Shown here piece after piece: positions 15,929 through 23,989 of a stretch of 35,777 nucleotides of DNA. The stretch is taken from NCBI RefSeq assembly GCF_020177375.1, contig NZ_JAIWHV010000030.1, positions 1-35,777 on the forward strand, written 5' to 3'. Under the pieces are notes generated by a model. The model did not search any database and was not told the DNA's origin. It was given only the letters and a program-made list of their open reading frames with translations. Source of the stretch: Saliphagus infecundisoli (GTDB lineage Archaea > Halobacteriota > Halobacteria > Halobacteriales > Natrialbaceae). Positions within the stretch are counted from its first letter, which is position 1; each line of letters starts with the position of its first letter. The translations under genes were made by a program, and so were the position numbers.

Positions 15929-16009
15929 GAATGGTTCACGCCAGCACTCTGCAAATTCCTCCAAGAGGCCCTCAAAGTCGTGCTTGAGGACTACGAAGAC
16001 CAACGATGA
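15929..16009 (+). pseudogene. C-terminal gene fragment
   Basis: A 26-residue tail, EWFTPALCKFLQEALKVVLE followed by DYEDQR and TGA, with haloarchaeal codon use and no start. It abuts the TnpB-type end at 15916. The family is not recognised. Confidence 0.4.
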
Positions 16010-16021
16010 TATTATTGGTGT

Positions 16022-16855
16022 TCAGACCCGTCGTGTGAGTGAATCAATCACTACCGATTGCGCTGTCTTCACCTGGGTCGCCACTCGTGCACAATCTTCG
16101 AGGACCGGCTGGGTTGTTGATAACGAGTGATAGAGATATTCGGACAGCGCCGAGTGATCAGTGAACCGAGTACCAGTGGCAATCGATCGAATAGCTGCTT
16201 GCCGGTCCGCAAGCACGGCTTCAATCCGGTCTTCGAGGCCTCGCGACTGCTGCCACATTGTCTCCAAGTCGGTGTACGACTGATCCGGGAAAGACCGGTC
16301 AGTAAGGTGGTCGAGATCCGAGAGAATCGAGGTAAGGTCCCGATCTGCTGTTTTAAGTGACTGTTCTTCCTCAGAGATGATCTCAGCGAACTGGTTTCGA
16401 TTTTCGCGCGATTCACATGCTTGGGTGATAATGGCACGTTGTACCGGAGGGGTCAACTGCCCGCCATCCGTCAGAACTGTTGCTATCTCAGAGCTGAATT
16501 CCTCACTGACATTATCCACAAGTGACTCACCATAATCTTCCTCATAGTGAGGTACGGCCATCACCGTGTCACGGTACGCCTCCCGAATCTCGTCCAGCCC
16601 ACTCTCCATCGGTGAGGCTACGACCGGAGCCGTAGCATGGCCGGTAGTAGTTTGGGGTGGTGCAGTTGAGACCGGAGCGGTCTCTATGTTCTTCACCCGG
16701 TTCACGAAGCGATCGAATGCTTGAGTCTCTCTCGAAGTACGAGTCGATTCTTCTGCGCAAATATCGCGAACCTGAGGAAGAAAGAATAATGCCCCTAACA
16801 CCATCACGAATCCACTAATAACAATAAAGAGAGCCACGTCAGTGATTCCACTCAT
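16022..16855 (-). CDS. DUF7260-like membrane-anchored protein
   Basis: A 277-residue protein starting MSGITDVALFIVISGFVMVL at 16855; an earlier in-frame start at 16930 would add 25 residues ahead of the membrane segment and overlap the palindrome's flank. One transmembrane helix covers residues 5-27. A linker and a large helical domain follow, beginning DEIREAYRDTVMAVPHYEED, a pattern shared by haloarchaeal DUF7260 proteins. The domain is predicted mainly helical with coiled-coil character. Function is unknown. A perfect 7-bp palindrome lies 78 bases upstream of the start. Confidence 0.75.
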   Translation of the reverse strand: MSGITDVALFIVISGFVMVLGALFFLPQVRDICAEESTRTSRETQAFDRFVNRVKNIETAPVSTAPPQTTTGHATAPVVASPMESGLDEIREAYRDTVMAVPHYEEDYGESLVDNVSEEFSSEIATVLTDGGQLTPPVQRAIITQACESRENRNQFAEIISEEEQSLKTADRDLTSILSDLDHLTDRSFPDQSYTDLETMWQQSRGLEDRIEAVLADRQAAIRSIATGTRFTDHSALSEYLYHSLSTTQPVLEDCARVATQVKTAQSVVIDSLTRRV

Positions 16856-17247
16856 AATCGTACACTCAATCGCAGAACAGCTCGTTTCTGGCTCTATTCT
16901 GGAGGAACGTCGTGCGTAATAGACGGTCATATATGCTATGATATAGCATGCTATTCGAGCTAATAACCCTTTCCGATGGGTGTATGACGAGTCGAATCGC
17001 TATAGGGTCACTGTTAAATCGAGAAAACCAGAAGAAGGAAGAGGGTTTCTTTCTGTCACTATTTATAGGATTAAATCAATTATTCAAGTGGCTAGAATCG
17101 GCTCTTTGAACGGAAATATAATATCATTATCGTGTTATGAGGTACATCAATAGCGACAGTTACAACCTTCTATCTTACTGCTGTGGTGCGATTTTCGCTG
17201 GATTTGAAGTATTATAGTAGGATGATGATTGTATTACTTGTCTTGGT
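16856..17247. other. AT-rich intergenic region with a palindrome and a solo IS6-like end
   Basis: No gene is visible. The region holds the palindrome at 16933-16949 and, at about 17006-17023, GGTCACTGTTAAATCGAG. This nearly matches the left end of the IS6-like MITE at 23502. No partner end is seen, so the rest of that element is lost. Confidence 0.5.
16933..16949. promoter_or_regulatory. Palindromic operator candidate
   Basis: ATGCTAT-GAT-ATAGCAT is a perfect 7-bp inverted repeat with a 3-base spacer, upstream of the DUF7260-like gene. Its half-site GCTATGAT is shared with the copper ATPase operator at 22057-22082. Confidence 0.5.
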
Positions 17248-17916
17248 ATGGATGATACTGTTTCACCACCTGGGCAGAAGTCTGTCGAGAAGCAGTTCTG
17301 TCTAAAAGATGTCATCTCTGAAGATATCACCCTTGGTTACTCGTGTGGGGCCGCAGACCTCCTCGCTCACGAGTTCTCCGATCCCGCAGACTGGCGCGGG
17401 CGGCGCGTCCACATCCTCGGCGGCAGTCCACGTAAACAACTTCACGCGATCGAGCAGCTCACTTGGCCCACGCTCGCCGGAGACCCACCGGCACAGATCG
17501 TCGGCATTGATTGGAACGGCCTCCATCGTGGTGCACAGTTCGGCGAGTTCTGGACCGCCGACGGCTGGGACGCCAGCGGACGCGACGCCGATCACGTCAC
17601 CGTCCGAAAATTGGTGCGTCACAGCTTGGGCCAGATCAAAGCCTTCTGGCAAGCACACGGCATCTGGCCTGAGACCGAACCCCACGACCAAAGTGTACCC
17701 CTTCAGTACGAGGGACCAACGCCGAGCGACCTCGAGAGCGCGGCGTGTGCAGTCTGCGAAGCGAACGTTTGGACAACCAATCGTGGCCCGGCCGTTGCCG
17801 AGTATGATACGGGTGAGGTCTGTGGCTACTGCTCACACGACTGTTACTTCGAGCACCGGACGCAGAACCGCCTTGAGGAAGCCGTCGACGAACGCAGCGT
17901 CTTCATCCCACCGTGA
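17248..17916 (+). CDS. DUF6610-like protein, N-terminally truncated
   Basis: A 222-residue protein whose central block (DWRGRRVHILGGSPRKQLHA, then IVGIDWNGLHRGAQFGEFWT) resembles haloarchaeal DUF6610 proteins. Those are distantly related to the TIM-barrel tRNA-guanine transglycosylase superfamily; this link is from memory and moderate. The C-terminus has a treble-clef-like CAVCEANVWT and CGYCSHDC. The usual N-terminal half is absent, and the first 28 residues look unlike the family, so the gene was probably recut upstream, where an IS6-like end lies at 17006. ardC follows on the same strand after 108 bases. Confidence 0.55.
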   Translation: MDDTVSPPGQKSVEKQFCLKDVISEDITLGYSCGAADLLAHEFSDPADWRGRRVHILGGSPRKQLHAIEQLTWPTLAGDPPAQIVGIDWNGLHRGAQFGEFWTADGWDASGRDADHVTVRKLVRHSLGQIKAFWQAHGIWPETEPHDQSVPLQYEGPTPSDLESAACAVCEANVWTTNRGPAVAEYDTGEVCGYCSHDCYFEHRTQNRLEEAVDERSVFIPP

Positions 17917-17952
17917 GCCGGTTTTTCACTCGAAATCCGGTGTGTTCCGATC

Positions 17953-17985
17953 GTGGTGTTGGTGTGCCCCTGAGAGGGGTGAGGC
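17953..17985 (+). promoter_or_regulatory. Leader shared with the gene at 11220
   Basis: GTGGTGTTG and the hairpin CCCCTGAGAGGGG lie about 40 bases upstream of ardC. The arrangement copies that at 11156-11188, although the two genes encode unrelated proteins. Confidence 0.5.
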
Positions 17986-18024
17986 GCTTTCGAGCAGGCG
18001 AGAGCGTCGACACGAGTGATTCCA

Positions 18025-18984
18025 ATGTCTGTGACCACAGAGCAAGCAGTCTCGTTCGACGACACCGAGACGCGCAGCGACCAGATGAACAGCACCATTG
18101 AAGAATGGGTCAAAGACCTTGCCACCGACGTCGACGAGGCGGTGTCCAGTGCGGAATTCCAAGAGTGGCTCGACGTCCAGAGTCGCTTCCACGACTACTC
18201 CCATCGAAATACCCTACTCATCAAACTCCAGTGCCCGGAAGCGAGCCGCGTTGCGGGCTACAACACATGGCGAAACGAGTTCGACCGCCACGTCCAGGAA
18301 GGCGAGAGCGCTATCTGGATCTGGGCGCCGATCATCACCAAGCAGTGTCCCGAGTGCGAAAACTCTCCGTCATATCACGAGAACAGCGACTGTGAGTACG
18401 ACGAGACGCCACCCGAAGAGTGGCCGAAAGGGCTCGTTGGGTTCAAGCCCGCTTCCGTCTTCGACATCTCCCAGACCGAAGGAGAACCCCTGCCCGACCT
18501 CGAGACCGAAGCAACCGGCGATCTCGGTGAGCTGGTCCCGGCCCTCCTCGAGAGTGCAGACCAGTTGGATATCGAGCCTCAGATCGTCCCTCCTGAGAAG
18601 TGGAGCTACGGGGAAGCGAAGGGCGTCTGCAAACAGCGGTGTCCGATGACGATGCATCCCAGGGTCGAAGTGAAAGACAGAGAGAATCAGGCCGATCTTG
18701 CAGGGACATTCATTCACGAGTACGCTCATGCGCTGCTTCATTTCGACGTCGAGGATGAGACCGAGCGCTCGAAACGAGAACTCGAGGCTGAAGCCGTCGC
18801 CTACGTCGTCGGGCGATATTTCGAGTTGGATATGAGCGGGTCGGTGTTCTACCTCGCCGCATGGACCGACGACGATGCCGACGTGATCACAGAGCGGCTG
18901 GGTCGGATTAGCAACACGGCTCAAGAGCTGATCGACACGCTCGACCAGGAACTCGAGCGGCTTCCGAAGGCGAAGGCAGACTAA
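18025..18984 (+). CDS. ArdC-type antirestriction protein with zincin domain
   Basis: A 319-residue protein starting MSVTTEQAVSFDDTETRSDQ at 18025; the frame extends three codons upstream to a GTG. The N-terminal ArdC domain (ssDNA-binding in characterised members) contains FHDYSHRNTLLIKLQCPEAS and GYNTWRNEF. A Cys/His insertion CPECENSPSYHENSDCEYD sits at about residues 111-130. The metallopeptidase-like domain has HEYAHALLH near residue 231 and a downstream ELEAEAVAYVVG glutamate helix. ArdC proteins protect incoming plasmid DNA from restriction during transfer. Its place on a mobile replicon fits this role; activity here is inferred. Confidence 0.85.
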   Translation: MSVTTEQAVSFDDTETRSDQMNSTIEEWVKDLATDVDEAVSSAEFQEWLDVQSRFHDYSHRNTLLIKLQCPEASRVAGYNTWRNEFDRHVQEGESAIWIWAPIITKQCPECENSPSYHENSDCEYDETPPEEWPKGLVGFKPASVFDISQTEGEPLPDLETEATGDLGELVPALLESADQLDIEPQIVPPEKWSYGEAKGVCKQRCPMTMHPRVEVKDRENQADLAGTFIHEYAHALLHFDVEDETERSKRELEAEAVAYVVGRYFELDMSGSVFYLAAWTDDDADVITERLGRISNTAQELIDTLDQELERLPKAKAD

Positions 18985-19027
18985 AATGCAGGTGAGACTG
19001 CCTGAGTGACGCCATGGTCGAACTTGA

Positions 19028-19270
19028 GTGTTGAGCTGGGGCCGGGACGCTGCCTACGCTCGCGTGTTCACGAAACTTGAGGAGGAGATGGCAGACGAAC
19101 TCTACGAGCATTTGTTTACGACGGCACGCGAGTTGTGCAACGAGCGCGATCTTGCGCCTGAGTGTTGCTTCAACCGTGGACGTGCGAGTACATCGCCCCC
19201 CGGTCAAACTGCCAAACTAAACTCATTTTCTGCAGTCGTGCGAGATATACAGCGCATATCGGTCACGTAA
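19028..19270 (+). pseudogene. Fragment of a small plasmid protein
   Basis: The frame includes VFTKLEEEMADELYEHLFTT and ARELCNERDLAPECCF, a helical segment that looks genuinely coding, but the end (CFNRGRASTSPPGQTAKLNS) looks like random sequence. A complete gene would probably end near 19180. No family name is possible. Confidence 0.4.
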
Positions 19271-19380
19271 AATCCATTCAGACAGAGAGATAACTAAGAT
19301 CGTGTGGCCGGCTTCATTCACCCACATACGCTATGATATCCATCGTAACGGCCATTGACGTTGAGCGATAACCAACCAAT

Positions 19381-19587
19381 GTGAAACGTGAAATCCTCTC
19401 CGTCACCGGTATGTCCTGTAACGGCTGCGAGCAGAACGTCGAGAACGCGCTGCAACACATTGACGGGGTGACTCGCGTTGACGCCGACCATGAGGGCGAC
19501 ACCGTCGAGATAATTGTTGAGGACGACGTGGCCGACGACGATCTTCACACCGCCATTGAGCGGGCCGGATACGACGTGGCGGTCTAA
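19381..19587 (+). CDS. copZ: Heavy-metal-associated (CopZ-like) chaperone
   Basis: A 68-residue single HMA domain with the metal site GMSCNGC (Cys13, Cys16) and the usual beta-alpha-beta-beta-alpha-beta length. It likely carries Cu(I) in the cytoplasm to the neighbouring ATPase. GTG at 19381 is the only in-frame start near the domain. Its stop overlaps the convergent end of the ATPase gene by four bases. A half-site ACGCTATGATA at about 19328, like that in the ATPase promoter, suggests shared control. Confidence 0.88.
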   Translation: MKREILSVTGMSCNGCEQNVENALQHIDGVTRVDADHEGDTVEIIVEDDVADDDLHTAIERAGYDVAV

Positions 19588-22025
19588 TCCGGGGTCGCAG
19601 GTCCTCTCCCGGCTCCACCTCCGTCGCCCTTCTCAACGGTGAACTCGGTGTTGACTCGCTCACCGGAGAGAAGTTGGCCGGCGAAACTGTTGGCGAGGAC
19701 AACCGAGACGGATAGGACCATCGCAATCATCGCGAACACTGGATGAACGAGCCCGGTTGTCGCGACGGTGACACCAATTCCGTTGAATGAGAAGGCGGCG
19801 ACGAGGTTCTGGCGCGTTTTCCGGTAGCTCTCTTGGCCAATCTCGTAGGCATCCATCACGCCACCCAGCCGGTCACCCATTAGGACGATATCGGCAGATT
19901 CGATGGCGATGTCGGTGCCAGCGCTGATGGCGATGCCGATGTCGGCCTGTGTGAGAGCGGGAGCGTCGTTGATGCCGTCTCCGACCATTGCAACACGGTG
20001 GCTTTCATCCTGCAATCGGCCAATCTCCTCGCGCTTCTCATCAGGGAGTACATCGGCCATCACACGATTGATGTCGACCTGGTCGGCGACCGCGTGGGCC
20101 GTTCGCTCGTTGTCCCCGGTGATTATCACAGGCGTGATGCCCGCGTCCGTCATCCGCCGGACGGTCGCGGCGGCGTCGTCCTTGATCTCGTCGCCGATGC
20201 CGATCAGGCCGATGAGGTCGCCGTCACGGACCACCCCGGAGACGGTGAGACCGCGGTGCTGGAGCCGCTCGATGTCGTCGCCGGCTTCTGAGAGGTTGAC
20301 CCCCTCGTCGGCGAGCCAGTCCGGTTTGCCGACGGACACGTCGTCACCGTCGATGGTCGCCCGGACGCCCTTGCCGGTCACCGAATCGAACGTCTCGGGG
20401 TCGGCGTACTCCACGCCCCGCTCGTCGGCACATTCGAGGATCGCGTCGGCGAGCGGGTGTTCGGAGAACGACTCCGCGCTTGCCGCTGTCGCCAGCACGC
20501 CGCTTTTCTCGTCGTCTCGCGGGTCGCTTTGCTCACCGTCGTCTCGCGGCTTCGCCGCTCGACTCTCCGCGGAACGGAGTTCCGCGCTACTTAATTCTCC
20601 CGAGGCGCGTTTCGTCTCGCTGTCCAACCCAACGACCTCGCTGACGGTGGGTTCGCCAACGGTGATCGTTCCAGTCTTGTCGAGGACGATGTGGTCGACA
20701 TCGGGGAAGATCTGGAAGGCGTCCCCAGAGCGCATCAGGATGCCGCGGTTCGCCGCCTTCCCGCCGCCCCGGATCAGGGCCAGTGGCGTCGCCATCCCCA
20801 GCGCACAGGGATACCCGAGGACGAGGACGGCAAGTGCCGCAAACGCTCCGCGCTGGACGTTCGGGTCGCGGCCCCACGCGAGCGGCGCGACCAGCCAGAA
20901 CGCGAAGGCCAGCGCCGCGATGGTCAGGACGGCCGGGACGAAGTACTTGAGGACGCGGTCGGCGAGCTGGATGATGCCGGGCTTCATCGCCCGCGCTTCC
21001 TCGATCTCGCGGGCGACCTGATTCAGGAACGCGTCCTCGTCCGTGGCGGTCACTTCGACGAGGAGCGTGCCGGTCTCGTTGACGCTGCCGCCAATCACGT
21101 CGTCGCCTTCGGCCTTCCCTTCGGGGATGGACTCGCCGGTGGCGACCGACCGGTCGACCGTCGACTCGCCTTCGATAACTTTGCCGTCGACAGGGATGTT
21201 CTCGCCGGGCTTGACGCGAACACGGTCACCGACTTCGAGGTCATCTACCGGTACTTCCTCGATACCACCGTCGTCTCGCGGGTCGCTCCGTTCTCCGCTC
21301 GCCCGTTCCGAGGCGCTTCGCGCCTCGCCGTCGGTGACGCGGCGTGCCGTGTCGGGTTGGAGGTCCAGGAGGCTCTGGACGGCCTGCGAGGCCCGCGTGC
21401 GGACGACGAGGCTGGTGTACTCCGAGAGGATGTGGTAGGTGGTGATGAACACGGAGACGGCGAAGAAGTGGACGGTCGGGAAACGCGGGAAGACGAACAT
21501 TCCGAGGAAGCCACCGAGTAGACCGGCGAACGCGCCCGCCTCCAACAGGACGTGCTGGTTGAAGATGCCGCGCTGGAAACTCTGGAAGGCCTTCTCCTTG
21601 ATGTAGCGGCCGGGGGCGAGCATCGTCCCGAGTGCCAGCGCGAGCGTGACGAGATCCATCGCCAGCGACTCCGACTCGAAGCTCCCCACCCCGAAGATCA
21701 TCCAGCCCATTAGCGCGGCAACGATGACGGACGCGCTCCCCGCGAGAACGAGGCGGCGCTTGCCCTCGGCGAGTTCGGCCTGCTGTTCCTCGTACCGCTT
21801 CTCCTTGTCCGGATCACGGATGGTGTAACCGAGGTCGCGGAGGGTATCTTTCACTTCGACCTCGCTGATTCGGTCGTCGTTGTACTGGACGAGCACCTCC
21901 TCGTGGGCGAGACTCACGTCCACGTCCTCGACACCGCCAGTCCTGTCGTAGGCCTTCTCGATGCTCTCGGCGCAGAACGAGCAGGACATCCCGCCGACGT
22001 TGAACTGTTTCTGTGTTGTCCCCAT
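19584..22025 (-). CDS. copA: P1B-type heavy-metal (copper) ATPase with a YPC ion motif
   Basis: An 813-residue membrane pump starting MGTTQKQFNVGGMSCSFCAE at 22025. In order: one HMA domain with CSFC, membrane helices, an actuator domain, the membrane ion motif GYPCALGMATP, the phosphorylation site DKTGT, a SEHPLADA nucleotide-binding motif and GDGINDAPAL. The ion motif is YPC where classic copper pumps have CPC. Two charged in-frame insertions share the stretch SDPRDD, one before the actuator and one in the nucleotide domain. It probably exports Cu(I) or a similar ion. Confidence 0.92.
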   Translation of the reverse strand: MGTTQKQFNVGGMSCSFCAESIEKAYDRTGGVEDVDVSLAHEEVLVQYNDDRISEVEVKDTLRDLGYTIRDPDKEKRYEEQQAELAEGKRRLVLAGSASVIVAALMGWMIFGVGSFESESLAMDLVTLALALGTMLAPGRYIKEKAFQSFQRGIFNQHVLLEAGAFAGLLGGFLGMFVFPRFPTVHFFAVSVFITTYHILSEYTSLVVRTRASQAVQSLLDLQPDTARRVTDGEARSASERASGERSDPRDDGGIEEVPVDDLEVGDRVRVKPGENIPVDGKVIEGESTVDRSVATGESIPEGKAEGDDVIGGSVNETGTLLVEVTATDEDAFLNQVAREIEEARAMKPGIIQLADRVLKYFVPAVLTIAALAFAFWLVAPLAWGRDPNVQRGAFAALAVLVLGYPCALGMATPLALIRGGGKAANRGILMRSGDAFQIFPDVDHIVLDKTGTITVGEPTVSEVVGLDSETKRASGELSSAELRSAESRAAKPRDDGEQSDPRDDEKSGVLATAASAESFSEHPLADAILECADERGVEYADPETFDSVTGKGVRATIDGDDVSVGKPDWLADEGVNLSEAGDDIERLQHRGLTVSGVVRDGDLIGLIGIGDEIKDDAAATVRRMTDAGITPVIITGDNERTAHAVADQVDINRVMADVLPDEKREEIGRLQDESHRVAMVGDGINDAPALTQADIGIAISAGTDIAIESADIVLMGDRLGGVMDAYEIGQESYRKTRQNLVAAFSFNGIGVTVATTGLVHPVFAMIAMVLSVSVVLANSFAGQLLSGERVNTEFTVEKGDGGGAGRGPATPD

Positions 22026-22056
22026 CGTGGTTCGTTCTTGCCGCGTGAGGCCTATA

Positions 22057-22082
22057 ACCGCTATGATGAGTATTATAGCGGT
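22057..22082. promoter_or_regulatory. Operator palindrome between copA and its regulator
   Basis: ACCGCTAT (22057-22064) and ATAGCGGT (22075-22082) are perfect inverted repeats ten bases apart in the divergent promoter region. The position and dimer-like spacing fit binding by the adjacent HTH protein. Confidence 0.7.
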
Positions 22083-22157
22083 ATCAAACATTTCACACCG
22101 AAGTCGGATGCGTGGCGTTACTCTTACCGTCATTGTCCCCTAACCGGCGGCAAGGAA

Positions 22158-22712
22158 ATGGCCCTGCTCGAATCCGACGTTCCGATCCGCGAGGTCGTCA
22201 CGACTGATCCCGAGAAGGCGAAGGCTCTCGAGAACGACGTGCGAGCGAAGATCCTAGATATGCTTGCCGAGGTGGAGATGACGATTGAGGGGATTCACGA
22301 GGAACTACAGCGGCGCGGCGAGGAGAAGGCCGAGACGACTGTCCGCCACCACGTGAACGTCTTGAAGGACGCCGACATGGTCGAACTCGCCCGGCTCGAA
22401 GAGGCCGACGGCGGCACGCGGAAGTACTACAAGTCGAACACGCGCGTCTTCTCGTATGACCTCCCGGAGGGGGCCGACGAGACACTCGCGGGGATGCAGG
22501 CGACCGCGACTGGAGAGCTGGAGTCGCTGGTCGAGACGCTGTACGAGGAGCATGGCAACGAGATCGAAAGGGTCGCCCGCGAGATGAAGCCCTGCGAGTA
22601 CTGCGAAACCCAACATTACGAGGAGTTCGTCCTCCGCGAACTGTTGAATCGCGCCCTCATCGACCTGAGCGAAACCGAACGGCTCGACAGACTCCTGACA
22701 AACGGGGAATAG
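22158..22712 (+). CDS. ArsR-type HTH regulator of the copper genes
   Basis: A 184-residue regulator starting MALLESDVPIREVVTTDPEK at 22158; the longer frame upstream runs into the operator and the copA promoter. The winged helix spans about residues 20-90 (LENDVRAKILDMLAEVEMTI, TTVRHHVNVLKDADMVELAR, GGTRKYYKS). A helical dimerisation part follows. Near residue 140 a CEYCETQHYEEF segment offers Cys and His ligands for metal sensing. It is divergent from copA with a palindrome between them, so it most likely represses copA and perhaps copZ until metal binds. Confidence 0.85.
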   Translation: MALLESDVPIREVVTTDPEKAKALENDVRAKILDMLAEVEMTIEGIHEELQRRGEEKAETTVRHHVNVLKDADMVELARLEEADGGTRKYYKSNTRVFSYDLPEGADETLAGMQATATGELESLVETLYEEHGNEIERVAREMKPCEYCETQHYEEFVLRELLNRALIDLSETERLDRLLTNGE

Positions 22713-22803
22713 TCGCCTCAGTGCAATCAGGGGTTTGCTGACTACACCCTCTAAGTCTTGCACGCCGTTACTGTCGGTTCACAGTTCTATCGCCATTACA
22801 CGG

Positions 22804-23047
22804 ATGACAACACTCACAAATCGAGGGCTGAAGCACCACTGAGCAGCTGCGGCGAACGACCGGGCGGCATGTTCAACTGGCTGACGTCCTTGACTGGTAC
22901 GTCGAGGAGGGATTGTTGACAGCGGTCGAACTCGATGGAAAGGTTGTCTTCCGACCTCACCACACAGTGCAAGCACAGTGGGATCGTCCGAGAGCTGCGT
23001 CTTATCTCGTCACAGTTCGAGGTGTGTCAGTGAGCGTGAATCGGTGA
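22804..23047 (+). pseudogene. Broken small plasmid gene
   Basis: ATG 22804 starts MTTLTNRGLKHH followed by TGA. After a further one-base shift the frame gives HVQLADVLDWYVEEGLLTAV and VVFRPHHTVQAQWDRPRAAS to a TGA at 23045-23047. The segment looks like a real, dead gene of about 80 codons. The family is not recognised. Confidence 0.5.
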
Positions 23048-23175
23048 GTGCACGATACGTATTGCCCTGAGGCGGAATCGCCATTACACATATTTGGTTT
23101 TGGATAAGAGCATGAGAGAGGAGGGAAGATGACAAATGGTAACACGAAAGCGAATACAATACTGGACGCGCCGAC

Positions 23176-23436
23176 GTGGTGTCCTCAACTGGCGACAGAA
23201 TCCAGACCCATCCACAACCACATCCAGATCCACAGAGTAGGGGAGACGATGCCCTGAAAGCACTGGTGAGGCCACGAGAGAACGTCCAAGACGCAGACTG
23301 GCTCCATCTTACCGAGGGTGAGCGAGTGCAATGGTCCGGGCGGCCGTCTCGATACACGATCGTGCTCGCAATCGCCAGTGGCGTGTTCTTCGCGATAGGT
23401 CGGAACATCGCGCAGCATCAGAAACCTACAATCTAG
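23176..23436 (+). pseudogene. N-terminal remnant of a PH-domain membrane protein
   Basis: RPRENVQDADWLHLTEGERV and QWSGRPSRYTIVLAIASGVFF are typical of the start and first membrane helix of haloarchaeal bacterial-PH-like membrane proteins. The frame ends shortly after this helix, before the PH domains. A further WRSQYRSRT piece near 23440 may be residual. The start upstream of residue 30 is uncertain. Confidence 0.5.
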
Positions 23437-23493
23437 ACTGGCGTTCTCAGTACCGCTCTCGGACGATCATCTGATTGACGAGATTGGCCATTA

Positions 23494-23723
23494 GTCGTGT
23501 CGGCACTGTTAAACCGAGAAAAATCGCATGACTGCGTATAGGTTTCCCAGAGTGCCAAAGCAGTAACTTTGCTAACGGTTTTTCTCAACCAGCCGATTTC
23601 GGCTGAATGATCGGTTCACCTGTGTCAGTATCAGAACAATCATTGCTGCGTTTTCCGTAAGAAGTACCACTCAAGTCGCTTCCTTACCCCGATTCTCGTT
23701 CGATTTAACAGTGCCGTCGTGTC
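23494..23723. mobile_element. 214-bp IS6-like MITE with 8-bp target duplication
   Basis: GGCACTGTTAAACCGA (from 23502) and TCGATTTAACAGTGCC (to 23715) are inverted with one mismatch. The perfect 8-bp direct repeat GTCGTGTC flanks them at 23494-23501 and 23716-23723. The GGCACTGTT end and the 8-bp duplication both fit the IS6 family. There is no gene inside. It separates the PH-domain remnant from the parA region. Confidence 0.85.
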
Positions 23724-23764
23724 TGATCTATCGAGATGAGCAAACACTATTGTCCACCAGCCAT

Positions 23765-23942
23765 GCTAACTATTCTATCCATACATTATAGAAAGTACTA
23801 ACTCTAATGAATGTATAGGGCCTACTGGAGTGCATCGTGCCCTATCGTTTACCCGTGCTATCTATTCTATCTGTACATTATAGAAAGTCCAGACTTTAAT
23901 GCACGTATAGACCGTGTTGAAGTGCATCACATCCTATAGTTT
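23765..23942. repeat. Two 86-bp direct repeats upstream of parA
   Basis: Units 23765-23850 and 23857-23942 are equal in length, align without gaps at about three quarters identity, and are separated by six bases. The best conserved core is TACATTATAGAAAGT; each unit also has CTATTCTATC, TAATG, GTATAG and AGTGCATC. Inside each unit TTCTAT and ATAGAA form an inverted pair. Position and form suggest a partition centromere or iteron-like site bound by the parA partner or a Rep protein. Confidence 0.7.
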
Positions 23943-23958
23943 CTCGAACGTTGGCACA

Positions 23959-23966
23959 TTTTATAG
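23959..23966 (+). promoter_or_regulatory. TATA box of parA
   Basis: TTTTATAG lies 24-31 bases upstream of the ATG at 23990. This supports that start and a leaderless message. Confidence 0.5.
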
Positions 23967-23989
23967 TGTAGTAGAGTGTGGAGGGACCT

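Noticed and set aside
15342-16130. 262-codon plus-strand frame
   Set aside because: It crosses the DUF1931 start, a transposon end and the end of the DUF7260-like gene, and its Arg-rich sequence has no family-like features.
19903-21021. Long plus-strand open frame of 372 codons opposite copA
   Set aside because: It is an antisense shadow of a GC-rich gene; it is Ser/Arg/Pro-rich and has no domain, while copA has every P-type motif.
23765-23942. CRISPR array
   Set aside because: There are only two units, 86 bp long and diverged, with a 6-bp spacer, which does not fit a CRISPR repeat-spacer pattern.
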